From Polaribacter porphyrae (GTDB taxonomy: Bacteria; Bacteroidota; Bacteroidia; Flavobacteriales; Flavobacteriaceae): a DNA stretch of 64,000 nucleotides. A model generated the notes under the pieces. It was not told the origin of the DNA and ran no database searches. It saw only the letters and a program-made list of their open reading frames with translations. The DNA lies in assembly GCF_002954685.1 (NCBI RefSeq), contig NZ_MSCN01000001.1, positions 959,600-1,023,599 of the forward strand, in the 5' to 3' direction. A program made the translations under genes and the position numbers. Positions 20,750 to 29,007 of the stretch are shown piece after piece. Every line of letters starts with the position of its first letter. The first letter of the stretch is position 1.

Positions 20750-21451
20750 TTATGATTTGTCTACCAATCTAAAACCTTCACCATGAATGTTTAAAATTTC
20801 TACATTTTCATCTTCTTTTAGGTACTTTCTTAATTTAGCAATATAAACATCCATACTTCTAGATGTAAAATAATTGTCATCTCTCCAGATTTTTGTAAGT
20901 GCCAATTCACGAGGCATTAAATCATTTTTATGAATGGCTAGCATTCTTAATAATTTACTTTCTTTTGGTGATAATTTTGATGGTTCACCTTCTTCACCAA
21001 CAGATAAATGTCTTAATTTAGAATTAAAGAAAAATGACCCAATCTTAAACTCAAATTGCTCTGATTCAGCAGTTTTATCTGTCTCTTTTCTTTGTAAAAT
21101 TGCTTTAATCTTATGTAATAATACTTCAGAATCAAAAGGCTTGTTTAAATAATCGTCTGCTCCTACAGAATATCCTCTTAAAACGTCTTCTTTTAAGGTT
21201 TTTGCTGTTAAAAAGATAATAGGTATTTCTTTGTTAGTACTTCTAATATCTTGAGCCAAAGAAAAACCATCTTTACGTGGCATCATTACATCTAATATAC
21301 AAAGATCATAGTCGCTGTTTTTAAACATGATGAGACCTTCTATACCATCTTTTGCATGTGTAACATTATAATCGTTCAATGCTAAATAATCTTTTAAAAC
21401 AGTTCCAAAATTTGGATCGTCTTCTACTAATAAAATTTTTTTACTTCCCAT
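20750..21451 (-). CDS. OmpR-family response regulator
   Basis: A 233-residue regulator with a receiver domain (1-120; acidic pocket at 11-12, phosphoacceptor D54 in LCILDVMMP, and the lysine in LNKPFDSE) and a winged-helix DNA-binding domain (about 135-230; LSPKESKLLRMLA). It is similar in build to RprY of Bacteroides. It lies 10 bases downstream of its kinase, with a hairpin terminator after it. The repeats TTAACGTT in front of the kinase gene are candidate binding sites. Confidence 0.92.
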   Translation of the reverse strand: MGSKKILLVEDDPNFGTVLKDYLALNDYNVTHAKDGIEGLIMFKNSDYDLCILDVMMPRKDGFSLAQDIRSTNKEIPIIFLTAKTLKEDVLRGYSVGADDYLNKPFDSEVLLHKIKAILQRKETDKTAESEQFEFKIGSFFFNSKLRHLSVGEEGEPSKLSPKESKLLRMLAIHKNDLMPRELALTKIWRDDNYFTSRSMDVYIAKLRKYLKEDENVEILNIHGEGFRLVDKS

Positions 21452-21461
21452 TTTTATACTT

Positions 21462-23030
21462 TTAAATTAAAGGTAATTTCACTGTAAATATGCTTCCTTT
21501 TCCTTTTTCACTTTCCACAAATACTGTTCCATGATGTTTATCTACAATTTCTTTAACATAAGCTAAACCTAAACCATGTCCTTTTACATCATGTATGTTT
21601 CCTTTCTGTTCTCTATAAAATTTATCGAAAACATATTTTTGAGCATTTTTACTCATTCCTATTCCTTCGTCTTTTATTTTTATGACAAAAAACTTATTGG
21701 TGCTTTCAGTAAATACATCAATTTTTGGAGCTTCTTTAGAGTATTTAATAGCATTTTCTAACATGTTAACAACTCCATTTTTTAGGTGAAATTCATTCCC
21801 TGATATTTCTGATACAATTGCTTTAAAATACAATTTTATTTCTCCTCCTCTATCTTTAACTAATAAATCTACATGACTAATTGCTTCTTCAATAATGTCG
21901 TGCATATCAATAGTTTCCTTACTAATATCTATTTGATTTTTCTCTAATTTAGAGATTCTTAATACATTTTCTACTTGTGTATGCATTCTTTTATTTTCAT
22001 CTCGAATCATTTTTATGTAACGCTTTACTTTATCGTTATCATTAATAATTTTCGGATTTTTAATAGAGTCTAAAGCCAAATTTATAGTTGCTATTGGTGT
22101 TTTAAACTCATGAGTCATGTTATTTATGAAGTCTGTTTTTACTTCAGATATTTTCTTTTGTTGTATTAGCTGATATAAAGAACTAGAAAATGCAATTATA
22201 ATGATGAAAATAAAAAATAAAGACAAAAGTAAAATTCCTGAAATACCAGATAGAATATGTTTATTTTTAGTAGGAAATGTTACGTAAAGTAAATATTTAG
22301 GGTTATTGTCAAAATTTAAAAACAAAGGATATTCATAACTTTCTTTAGTATTAATGGTGTAGTAACCAGATTTTAATTTTGTAGCTAAACCATCATTGGT
22401 GTATACTCCATACTTAAAGTTTAAATTAATACCTCTTTTTTGTAATTCATCCTTAATTGTTGCATTTAACTCTCTATTACTTAATCTTTGGTGGATTGGC
22501 TTTGAACTACTTATATTTTTGTAAAATTCTGCAAATTCGCTTCTTTCTATATTTTTTAATCGTCTGGTAAATGAATATCTTTTCTCATCTGTAGATGCAA
22601 ATAAATTATCTGGTCCTTTTATTAAAGTAGATTGAGAAAAATCATTTTTACTTGTAATTCTTTTAATAATAATAGTATCATTATCTAAAAAATCGGTAGG
22701 CATTTTAAAGTTTTCTTCTAAAATTGTACCACCATAAGTAAATTTTTGATTATTGATTGTATCAATCTCTTGAAATAAGAAATTTTTAATTTGAGCTTCA
22801 TCAGGTGCTATTTTATTTTGTAAAACACCTTCATATTCTCTGTCTAAAGACATTTGTTCACTTTCATTAATTCTTTGAGTAACACTACCCAAAGATTTGA
22901 TAACATCATTCTCAAATTGCTCTTTTTTACTCTCTACTGCATTGTTAATCCAATAGAGTTGTACAGCAATAATCCCTATTAGAGATATACTCATTAAAGC
23001 TACAATAAGAACGAACATTTTTTTGCTCAT
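21462..23030 (-). CDS. Membrane sensor histidine kinase (RprX-like)
   Basis: A 522-residue kinase with membrane segments at about 6-28 and 259-285 framing a 230-residue periplasmic sensor region of unknown ligand. The dimerisation helix holds H307 in NNMTHEFKTPIATI. The ATPase domain carries the N box (VVNMLENAIKYS), G1 (IKDEGIGM) and G2 (GHGLGLAYVKEI). The arrangement resembles RprX of Bacteroides. It precedes the response regulator by 10 bases. Its ATG lies four bases from a TAAATTTG -7 element. Confidence 0.92.
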   Translation of the reverse strand: MSKKMFVLIVALMSISLIGIIAVQLYWINNAVESKKEQFENDVIKSLGSVTQRINESEQMSLDREYEGVLQNKIAPDEAQIKNFLFQEIDTINNQKFTYGGTILEENFKMPTDFLDNDTIIIKRITSKNDFSQSTLIKGPDNLFASTDEKRYSFTRRLKNIERSEFAEFYKNISSSKPIHQRLSNRELNATIKDELQKRGINLNFKYGVYTNDGLATKLKSGYYTINTKESYEYPLFLNFDNNPKYLLYVTFPTKNKHILSGISGILLLSLFFIFIIIIAFSSSLYQLIQQKKISEVKTDFINNMTHEFKTPIATINLALDSIKNPKIINDNDKVKRYIKMIRDENKRMHTQVENVLRISKLEKNQIDISKETIDMHDIIEEAISHVDLLVKDRGGEIKLYFKAIVSEISGNEFHLKNGVVNMLENAIKYSKEAPKIDVFTESTNKFFVIKIKDEGIGMSKNAQKYVFDKFYREQKGNIHDVKGHGLGLAYVKEIVDKHHGTVFVESEKGKGSIFTVKLPLI

Positions 23031-23034
23031 AAAT

Positions 23035-23061
23035 CAAATTTAAGCTATATAAAAATTGCAA
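23035..23061 (-). promoter_or_regulatory. Promoter of the two-component operon (leaderless)
   Basis: Reverse strand: TTG at 23061-23059, 16 bases, then TAAATTTG at 23042-23035, four bases before the ATG. Fits the Bacteroidota -33/-7 pattern. Confidence 0.6.
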
Positions 23062-23085
23062 TTAACGTTTTTAACGTTGATTAAC
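23062..23085. promoter_or_regulatory. Tandem TTAACGTT repeats, candidate response-regulator box
   Basis: TTAACGTT at 23062-23069 and again at 23071-23078, followed by a partial TTAAC at 23081. They abut the -33 TTG of the kinase-regulator promoter. OmpR-family regulators bind direct repeats about 10-11 bases apart, so autoregulation is plausible. Binding is inference. Confidence 0.35.
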
Positions 23086-23133
23086 AATAAAAGTAGAATT
23101 TTAAGAGTAATTTAACAAAAACAATAAGAATAG

Positions 23134-23730
23134 CTAAAAGAAAACCTTCTTTTTTGTTAAAATATTATGAATTTTATTTACCTTAACTTTAGAATATTCT
23201 AATTCTTTATTGTAAATAATGTAGTTTGATTGGAGTAATTTTTTTTCTTCTTTCCATTGGTTATTTATTCTAGTTAAAACCTTTTCTTTTGTAGTATTAT
23301 CTCTAGCAACAATTCTATTAATTCTTGTTTCTAAATCTAGATAAACTGTAATTACAAAATCGCAAAACTGATTTGTTTTAGATTCAAATAAAATAGCACT
23401 TTCATAAATAATATAAGTTTTATTTTTATTGTTTGCTACAAAGTTTTTAAAGTGATTTCTAACCTCTGGATGCACAATAGCATTGAGTTCTTTTAGTTTA
23501 TTTTTATCATTAAAAACAATATTAGAAATAAAATCTCTATTTAATTTACCTTCTTTATATGATTCATTTCCAAATAAATAAATTAATTTTTCTTTAATAA
23601 AACTAGAAGAATTCATTAGTTTTTTTGCTTCAACATCTGCAATATAAACTGCTATATTTTTATAATTAGAAAAGATTTTTACAATTGTAGATTTACCACT
23701 ACCAATACCACCTGTTAAACCAATAATCAT
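23134..23730 (-). CDS. coaE: Dephospho-CoA kinase
   Basis: Last step of coenzyme A synthesis: phosphorylates the 3'-hydroxyl of dephospho-CoA with ATP. The 198-residue protein has the P-loop GLTGGIGSGKS at 4-14 and the CoaE lid and substrate motifs (VHPEVRNHF near 92; YESAILFES near 110). Four bases downstream of the YbbR-like gene, so co-transcribed. Confidence 0.93.
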   Translation of the reverse strand: MIIGLTGGIGSGKSTIVKIFSNYKNIAVYIADVEAKKLMNSSSFIKEKLIYLFGNESYKEGKLNRDFISNIVFNDKNKLKELNAIVHPEVRNHFKNFVANNKNKTYIIYESAILFESKTNQFCDFVITVYLDLETRINRIVARDNTTKEKVLTRINNQWKEEKKLLQSNYIIYNKELEYSKVKVNKIHNILTKKKVFF

Positions 23731-23734
23731 AGCA

Positions 23735-24673
23735 TTATTTTTGAATTAAGAAATCTATTTTTAGTGGTACAATTTTATAGCTCTTTATAAAACTAGGTTT
23801 GGTTACTAGTTTTGGTATCAAGTAGCTTAAATTATTATCTTGTGATGTTAAAAAATCGCATTCAACTTTAAATGAATTTATATTTACTTTTGAAAAATTA
23901 GATAATGCAACTACATAACTTATTTCAACACTTTCAGATAATGTTGTTAGGTTTGTATTATTTGGTAAATTCTTTACCAAAAAAGGTATCTCTAATTTAC
24001 CTTCTGTGAACTTATCTACTTTACCAGAAATTTCTGCAAAACTTGTACTAAATTTTAAATTATTTACTCCTTTAGGTTTTACTATTTTAACACTTTCTGA
24101 AAAATTAGATTTCACATCTTTTAAAGTTAATTTACTTAATTCTATTTGCTTTATACTATCTAACTGCATTTTTGTTCCAGAAACTACGATTGAATCTGGC
24201 TTTATTGATATATCATCTAATAAATCGTAACCAATATGATACGTTATATCTGTGTTTGCTTTAAGTTTTATTTTTTTTGATGTTAACACACCTATGTTTA
24301 AGAAAATGGTATCTAATTCAAATTGTTTTATTTGTAATCCAGTTGCTATTTGATTTGCTATTTTTGATTGCTGGCTAAAGGGTAAAAGATAAAATTTAGA
24401 CTTTTGTTTTCTTTGAAGATTAGAAACATCTAGTTTTAAATTTGGGGTTAAAATTTTTGTTTTTAAAATTTTAAAACCACTACCTTTAATAAAAATATTA
24501 AGTTGTTTTACTGGTACACTTTGTAATAATTTATTTTGCGGAATATTTACATAAGTAACAGGAAAAGTGATAGTTGTATTGTATTCTTTTGAGAAAGTAA
24601 TTAATAACCAAATTAAAAACGATGCAATTAAAAAACCAATAAAAGCTTTTGGTATATTTCTTTGTGTTCTCAC
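23735..24673 (-). CDS. YbbR-like domain protein
   Basis: A 312-residue protein with one N-terminal membrane anchor (about 10-28) and beta-rich YbbR-type repeats outside the cytoplasm. YbbR/CdaR proteins regulate diadenylate cyclase in Firmicutes; no cyclase gene is seen here, so that role cannot be carried over. It sits between yajC and coaE, an order common in Flavobacteria. A strong terminator at 24719 separates it from yajC, so it must have its own promoter or rely on readthrough. Confidence 0.78.
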   Translation of the reverse strand: MRTQRNIPKAFIGFLIASFLIWLLITFSKEYNTTITFPVTYVNIPQNKLLQSVPVKQLNIFIKGSGFKILKTKILTPNLKLDVSNLQRKQKSKFYLLPFSQQSKIANQIATGLQIKQFELDTIFLNIGVLTSKKIKLKANTDITYHIGYDLLDDISIKPDSIVVSGTKMQLDSIKQIELSKLTLKDVKSNFSESVKIVKPKGVNNLKFSTSFAEISGKVDKFTEGKLEIPFLVKNLPNNTNLTTLSESVEISYVVALSNFSKVNINSFKVECDFLTSQDNNLSYLIPKLVTKPSFIKSYKIVPLKIDFLIQK

Positions 24674-24718
24674 CTTTTTAATTTGAAATTTTATGCAATC
24701 TAATGAAAAGTTTGAGAC

Positions 24719-24756
24719 AAAAAAAATGAGCTTTTATATGTTTCAATAAAAGCTCA
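24719..24756 (-). terminator. Rho-independent terminator after yajC
   Basis: Perfect 11-base arms TGAGCTTTTAT and ATAAAAGCTCA with an 8-base loop. On the reverse strand it is followed by eight T. It ends the nusB-DUF1573-yajC message. Confidence 0.85.
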
Positions 24757-24775
24757 AAATATATATTTTAAAAAA

Positions 24776-25093
24776 TTATTTCTTAACTGGTGATAAGTAT
24801 TTTTTACTTAACTCCATTGAAATAGCAGAACGCTCAAACTTAATTTTACCAGCTCCAGTTTCTATAGTTACTGTATTATCGTTTGTATTAATATCTGAAA
24901 TTTTACCATGTATTCCACTAGAGGTTACCACTTTTGTACCTCTCTTGATTTCAGATTGGAAAGATTTTTCCTTTTTTTGTTTTCTCATTTGTGGTCTTAA
25001 CATAAAAAAGTATAAAACTGCAATCATTGCTAAAAAAGGAAGCATACTCGCTAAAGTACCTGAAGCGTCTTGTAATATTATTGAAGAAATCAT
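24776..25093 (-). CDS. yajC: Preprotein translocase accessory subunit YajC
   Basis: A 105-residue single-span protein associated with SecDF in the inner membrane. The membrane helix (about 14-34) is followed by MLRPQMRKQKKEK and a small beta domain with GTKVVTSSGIHGKI, both diagnostic. Three bases downstream of the DUF1573 lipoprotein gene. Confidence 0.93.
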   Translation of the reverse strand: MISSIILQDASGTLASMLPFLAMIAVLYFFMLRPQMRKQKKEKSFQSEIKRGTKVVTSSGIHGKISDINTNDNTVTIETGAGKIKFERSAISMELSKKYLSPVKK

Positions 25094-25096
25094 GAA

Positions 25097-25558
25097 TTAT
25101 TTTGCTTTTGGAGTTACCATACCTTTTAGAGTTAAAATTTCTCTACCTGTTTCAGTATTTGTTATTAAAGTAATATTTTTTTGTTGTCTGTTACTTTTAC
25201 CAAAGGTGTTAAATTTAACTTTAACATCTTCTGTTTGCCCTGGTTTAATTGGCTTTTTTGGCCAAACAGGTACTGTACAACCACAAGTAACTTGTGCGTC
25301 TGTAATCACTAAATCTGTATTGCCTGAATTTGTTACCTTAAATGTAGTTTCTATAATATCACCTTCATTTACAGTTCCAAAATCATATACGTTTGAATCA
25401 AAAGAAATAGAAGCTGCTCCATTTTTTATTTCAACATCTCTTGTTTTAGCTTTTTCAAGATTGGCTTTGTTTATTTTTGCAGTTGCATTGCTATTACCAC
25501 AAGAAGCTAAAATGCTAACTGTTAAAACGCAAATTATTAAAATTGATATTTTTTTCAT
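25097..25558 (-). CDS. DUF1573 lipoprotein
   Basis: A 153-residue protein with a lipoprotein signal (SILASC, lipidated C20) and a DUF1573 Ig-like domain (about 50-145) with FGTVNEGDIIETTFKVTNSG and CGCTVPVWPKKPIKPGQ. Common in Bacteroidota, function unknown. It lies between nusB and yajC in a conserved order. Confidence 0.85.
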   Translation of the reverse strand: MKKISILIICVLTVSILASCGNSNATAKINKANLEKAKTRDVEIKNGAASISFDSNVYDFGTVNEGDIIETTFKVTNSGNTDLVITDAQVTCGCTVPVWPKKPIKPGQTEDVKVKFNTFGKSNRQQKNITLITNTETGREILTLKGMVTPKAK

Positions 25559-25607
25559 CTTTTAAAATTTTTGTAAAAATAACAAATTAATTGGCTAGTG
25601 CAATGCA

Positions 25608-26546
25608 TTATAGCAAGCCTCTGCCAATTTTAACGATTCTTTTATCTTTTTGAAACTCTTTTGAAATTTTATCTAATACACCATTAATAAAATAGCTACT
25701 TTTAGTTGTAGAATATCCTTTTGCTAACTCTATGTATTCATTAATCGTAACTCTTACAGGTATTGAGGGGAAATTTACAAACTCTGTAATAGCCATTTTT
25801 ATTAAAATCATATCTACATCAGCAATTCTATCTAACTCCCAATTAGGAGTTTTATCAATGATATCCTGTTCGTATTTATCACTTTTTAAAACTGTTTTTT
25901 TGAACAAGTCTGATACAAAATCTTCATCATCTTTATCTTTATACAAACTACCTAACATAAATGTTTTACCGTTTTTACACTTACTTAAAGTTCTCAAAAC
26001 CCAAGTATTTACAAACGGAATATCATCAACCCAAGAAATCATCTTGTCTTCATAATAATCTGCTAATTTTTCATTTGGAGCAATAATTTCTTTAAAAAAG
26101 TCGATTACGAAAGATTTATCAACCTTAAAAGAATCTTCAACTGTGTCTAAATACCGACTATATAGTGTGCTTTTTTGAAGTTCATCAAAAATAATCTTTA
26201 CATACTCATCATCTAATTCCCAATTATTTAGATTGTTTATTGTTGCATAACTTTCTACACTGATACTTTCTTTAACAGTGTTGATTAATCTATTGTTTAA
26301 AAACTTGGTGTTTGGCTGTAAATCTTCTTTAGTAGCTAAAATTTTCTTTTTAGAAAGTGCTATTTTTTTAGCTGCCAACTTCTGCACTTCTATAATCAAC
26401 AGAAAGTTTAAGACATATAAATCGAACATTTTTAAAATACTAAACTTTAAAAATTTTTCTTCTTTAATAAGATCATCATTATGAGATTGTTGAATAGCAT
26501 ACACAGATTGCATCACTTTTACTCTTATATGTCTTCTGTTAATCAT
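25608..26546 (-). CDS. nusB: Transcription antitermination factor NusB (long form)
   Basis: NusB with NusE binds boxA in rRNA leaders to prevent early termination. The protein has 312 residues, about twice the usual 140; the C-terminal part (about 180-300, including IPFVNTWVLRTL and VDMILIKMAITEFVNFPSIPVRVTINEYIELAKGYS) is the recognisable NusB fold. The N-terminal half, starting NRRHIRVKVMQSVYA, is a Bacteroidota-specific extension. It is first in the operon with the DUF1573 and yajC genes. Confidence 0.88.
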   Translation of the reverse strand: MINRRHIRVKVMQSVYAIQQSHNDDLIKEEKFLKFSILKMFDLYVLNFLLIIEVQKLAAKKIALSKKKILATKEDLQPNTKFLNNRLINTVKESISVESYATINNLNNWELDDEYVKIIFDELQKSTLYSRYLDTVEDSFKVDKSFVIDFFKEIIAPNEKLADYYEDKMISWVDDIPFVNTWVLRTLSKCKNGKTFMLGSLYKDKDDEDFVSDLFKKTVLKSDKYEQDIIDKTPNWELDRIADVDMILIKMAITEFVNFPSIPVRVTINEYIELAKGYSTTKSSYFINGVLDKISKEFQKDKRIVKIGRGLL

Positions 26547-26583
26547 GGTAAGAACTTAACTATATTTTCTTCATTTTAAGATG

Positions 26584-26591
26584 CAAAAGTA
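26584..26591 (-). promoter_or_regulatory. -7 element TACTTTTG for nusB
   Basis: Perfect TAnnTTTG on the reverse strand, 37 bases before the nusB ATG. Confidence 0.5.
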
Positions 26592-26659
26592 GTATTATTT
26601 AGTTTTCTAAATACCTTTTTTTAGTTCTTTTTTAAGATTTATAATCTTTTTTAAACTTG

Positions 26660-26667
26660 TATCTTCG
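26660..26667 (+). promoter_or_regulatory. -7-like element TATCTTCG for the ABC exporter
   Basis: One mismatch to TAnnTTTG. It overlaps the upstream TTG at 26657, so translation should begin at the next in-frame TTG (26693). Confidence 0.4.
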
Positions 26668-26692
26668 TAATTTATTTTTAACCAAATTTTCT

Positions 26693-28447
26693 TTGAAAGC
26701 ACTACAGTATTTAAATAAATATTTTTCTAAATATAAATGGCGAATAATTATAGGGCTGTTAATTACTATTTTATCTAAAATACTTACGCTACAAGTACCT
26801 AAACTCATAAGAAATTCTTTTAACGTTGTTGAAGATTATCTAAAAGAAAATATTACAAATTTAGAAGAAGTTAAGCATCAACTTTTAATAAATGTACTAC
26901 TTATTATTGGTGTGGCTTTATTGGGTGGCTTTTTCACTTTTTTAATGAGACAAACTATTATTGTTACTTCTAGATTGATTGAATTTGACCTTAAAAATGA
27001 GATTTATCAACAATACCAAAGATTATCTTTAAACTTCTATAAAAAGAACAGAACTGGCGATTTAATGAATAGAATTAGCGAAGATGTTTCTAAAGTAAGA
27101 ATGTATGTTGGGCCAGCTATTATGTATAGTATGAATATGATTGTGCTTTTTGTAGTTGGTTTTACACAAATGGTACGTGTAGATCCAAAGCTTACTTTGT
27201 ATACACTTATACCTTTTCCACTTTTATCAATATCAATTTTTATATTGAGTAAGGTAATTCATAAAAGAAGTACTATTGTTCAGCAATACTTGTCTAAACT
27301 AACTACGTATAATCAAGAGTTTTTTTCTGGGATAAATGTGGTAAAATCTTATGGAATTGAGGCTTCAATCATTAAAGATTTTGATCAGATTGCTGATGAG
27401 AGTAAACAGAAAAACATCAATCTACAAAAAGCAAATGCCTTATTTTTTCCATTGATGATTTTACTAATTGGAATTAGTAACTTAATTGTTATTTATATTG
27501 GAGGCTTACAATATATTAATGGTGAAATTCAATCTGGAGTTATTATAGAATTTATTATGTATGTAAATATTCTTACATGGCCAGTTGCTGTTGTTGGCTG
27601 GGTTACGTCTATGATACAACAAGCAGAAGCATCACAAGCAAGAATAAATGAGTTTTTGCAAGAAGAGCCAGAAATTACAAACAACAATCAAGAACTTACA
27701 GAAATAAATGGTAAAATTACTTTTAAAAATGTAACTTTTACTTATGATGATACTAACATTACTGCTTTAAAAAATATTAGTTTTATAGTAAACGAGGGAG
27801 AAACTCTAGCCATTTTAGGGAAAACAGGTTCAGGAAAATCTACAATAATTGAACTGATTTCTAGGCTGTATGATGTTACTGAAGGAGAAATCTTATTAGA
27901 TGACAAACCTATTGAACAAGGAAATTTAGATGCAATTAGAAATCAAATAGGCTTTGTACCTCAAGATCCATTTTTGTTTTCTGATACCATTGAAAATAAT
28001 ATTAAATTTGGTAAAGAAGATGCCACTGAAGACGAAATTATAAATGCTGCAAAAAATGCAGATGTACATAAAAATATTATCGATTTTCCTAAAGGATACA
28101 AAACCATTTTAGGTGAACGTGGAGTAACACTTTCTGGAGGTCAAAAACAACGTGTATCTATTGCAAGAGCAATTATTAAACAACCTAAAATTTTAATTTT
28201 TGATGATTGTTTATCTGCTGTTGATACAGAAACTGAAGAAAAAATACTCTCTAATTTAGAACGAGTTTCTAAAAACAAAACTACTTTTATTATTAGTCAT
28301 CGAGTTTCTTCTGCAAAAAATGCAGATAAAATTATAGTATTAGATGATGGTAAGATTATACAGCAAGGAACTCATAATCAATTAATAACAGAAAAAGGAT
28401 ACTACAAAGATTTATATCAACAACAACTTTTAGAAAAAGAAATTTAA
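26693..28447 (+). CDS. ABC transporter, fused membrane and ATPase domains
   Basis: An exporter half-transporter (584 residues from TTG 26693; the frame is open from 26657). Six membrane helices (about 15-310) precede the ATPase domain with Walker A GKTGSGKST, signature LSGGQKQR and an intact H-loop histidine (IISHR). Walker B ends IFDDCLSAVD: Asp replaces the usual catalytic Glu. That form is known from MdlA/YheI-type subunits that pair with a second subunit, but no partner gene is adjacent. Substrate unknown. The shorter start is chosen because a -7 element lies at 26660-26667. Confidence 0.88.
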   Translation: MKALQYLNKYFSKYKWRIIIGLLITILSKILTLQVPKLIRNSFNVVEDYLKENITNLEEVKHQLLINVLLIIGVALLGGFFTFLMRQTIIVTSRLIEFDLKNEIYQQYQRLSLNFYKKNRTGDLMNRISEDVSKVRMYVGPAIMYSMNMIVLFVVGFTQMVRVDPKLTLYTLIPFPLLSISIFILSKVIHKRSTIVQQYLSKLTTYNQEFFSGINVVKSYGIEASIIKDFDQIADESKQKNINLQKANALFFPLMILLIGISNLIVIYIGGLQYINGEIQSGVIIEFIMYVNILTWPVAVVGWVTSMIQQAEASQARINEFLQEEPEITNNNQELTEINGKITFKNVTFTYDDTNITALKNISFIVNEGETLAILGKTGSGKSTIIELISRLYDVTEGEILLDDKPIEQGNLDAIRNQIGFVPQDPFLFSDTIENNIKFGKEDATEDEIINAAKNADVHKNIIDFPKGYKTILGERGVTLSGGQKQRVSIARAIIKQPKILIFDDCLSAVDTETEEKILSNLERVSKNKTTFIISHRVSSAKNADKIIVLDDGKIIQQGTHNQLITEKGYYKDLYQQQLLEKEI

Positions 28448-28456
28448 GGTTTAACG

Positions 28457-28485
28457 TTGCTACGTAAAATATTTTATTAGATTTG
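28457..28485 (+). promoter_or_regulatory. Consensus promoter for the PUR-alpha-like gene
   Basis: TTG at 28457, 18 bases, then TAGATTTG at 28478-28485: a full Bacteroidota -33/-7 match, 43 bases before the ATG. Confidence 0.65.
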
Positions 28486-28528
28486 TGTTTATAACTTATA
28501 ATACGATAACTACTATTTAAAGAGAATT

Positions 28529-28888
28529 ATGGCAGAGAGAGTTGAACAGGAAGAGATTTTTTCGCAAGTCTTAAGAGCAGGAAGAAGAACTTATTTTTTT
28601 GATGTAAGAGCAACAAAAGCAGACGATTATTATTTAACAATTACAGAAAGTAAAAAATTTACGCATGATGATGGTTCTTTCCATTATCAAAAACATAAAA
28701 TTTATCTTTATAAAGAAGATTTTTCTGATTTTCAAGAAATGCTAAAAAAAGCTACAGATTATATTATTACTGAAAAAGGAGATGAAGTAATCAGTGAGCG
28801 ACATCAAAAAGATTTTAAGAAAGAAGATACAACTACTACAGATAAGTCAACTGAAAGTTTTACAGACGTTTCTTTTGATGATATTTAA
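28529..28888 (+). CDS. DUF3276 / PUR-alpha-like nucleic-acid-binding protein
   Basis: A 119-residue cytoplasmic protein. FSQVLRAGRRTYFFDVRATKADDYYLTI followed by FHYQKHKIYLYKEDF is the PUR-repeat pattern of DUF3276 proteins, which bind single-stranded nucleic acids. The last 25 residues are Asp/Thr-rich and probably disordered. Monocistronic: own strong promoter and a hairpin terminator at 28954. Physiological target unknown. Confidence 0.88.
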   Translation: MAERVEQEEIFSQVLRAGRRTYFFDVRATKADDYYLTITESKKFTHDDGSFHYQKHKIYLYKEDFSDFQEMLKKATDYIITEKGDEVISERHQKDFKKEDTTTTDKSTESFTDVSFDDI

Positions 28889-28953
28889 ATACTATTTTTA
28901 AAACTTATCTAGGTTTTAGATTACAAATTCAATTCAAATTCAATTTTACACGT

Positions 28954-28997
28954 AAAACCGTAAGCATTTATTTATGCTTACGGTTTTTTAGTTTTTT
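28954..28997. terminator. Strong bidirectional terminator
   Basis: Fourteen-base perfect arms AAAACCGTAAGCAT and ATGCTTACGGTTTT around a six-base loop, followed by T runs. Ends the DUF3276 message and the convergent message from 30435. Confidence 0.85.
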
Positions 28998-29007
28998 TAA
29001 GTATTTA

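Noticed and set aside
24945..25565. 206-residue open frame antisense to yajC and the DUF1573 gene
   Set aside because: Spans two recognised genes and their junction; no motif or promoter.
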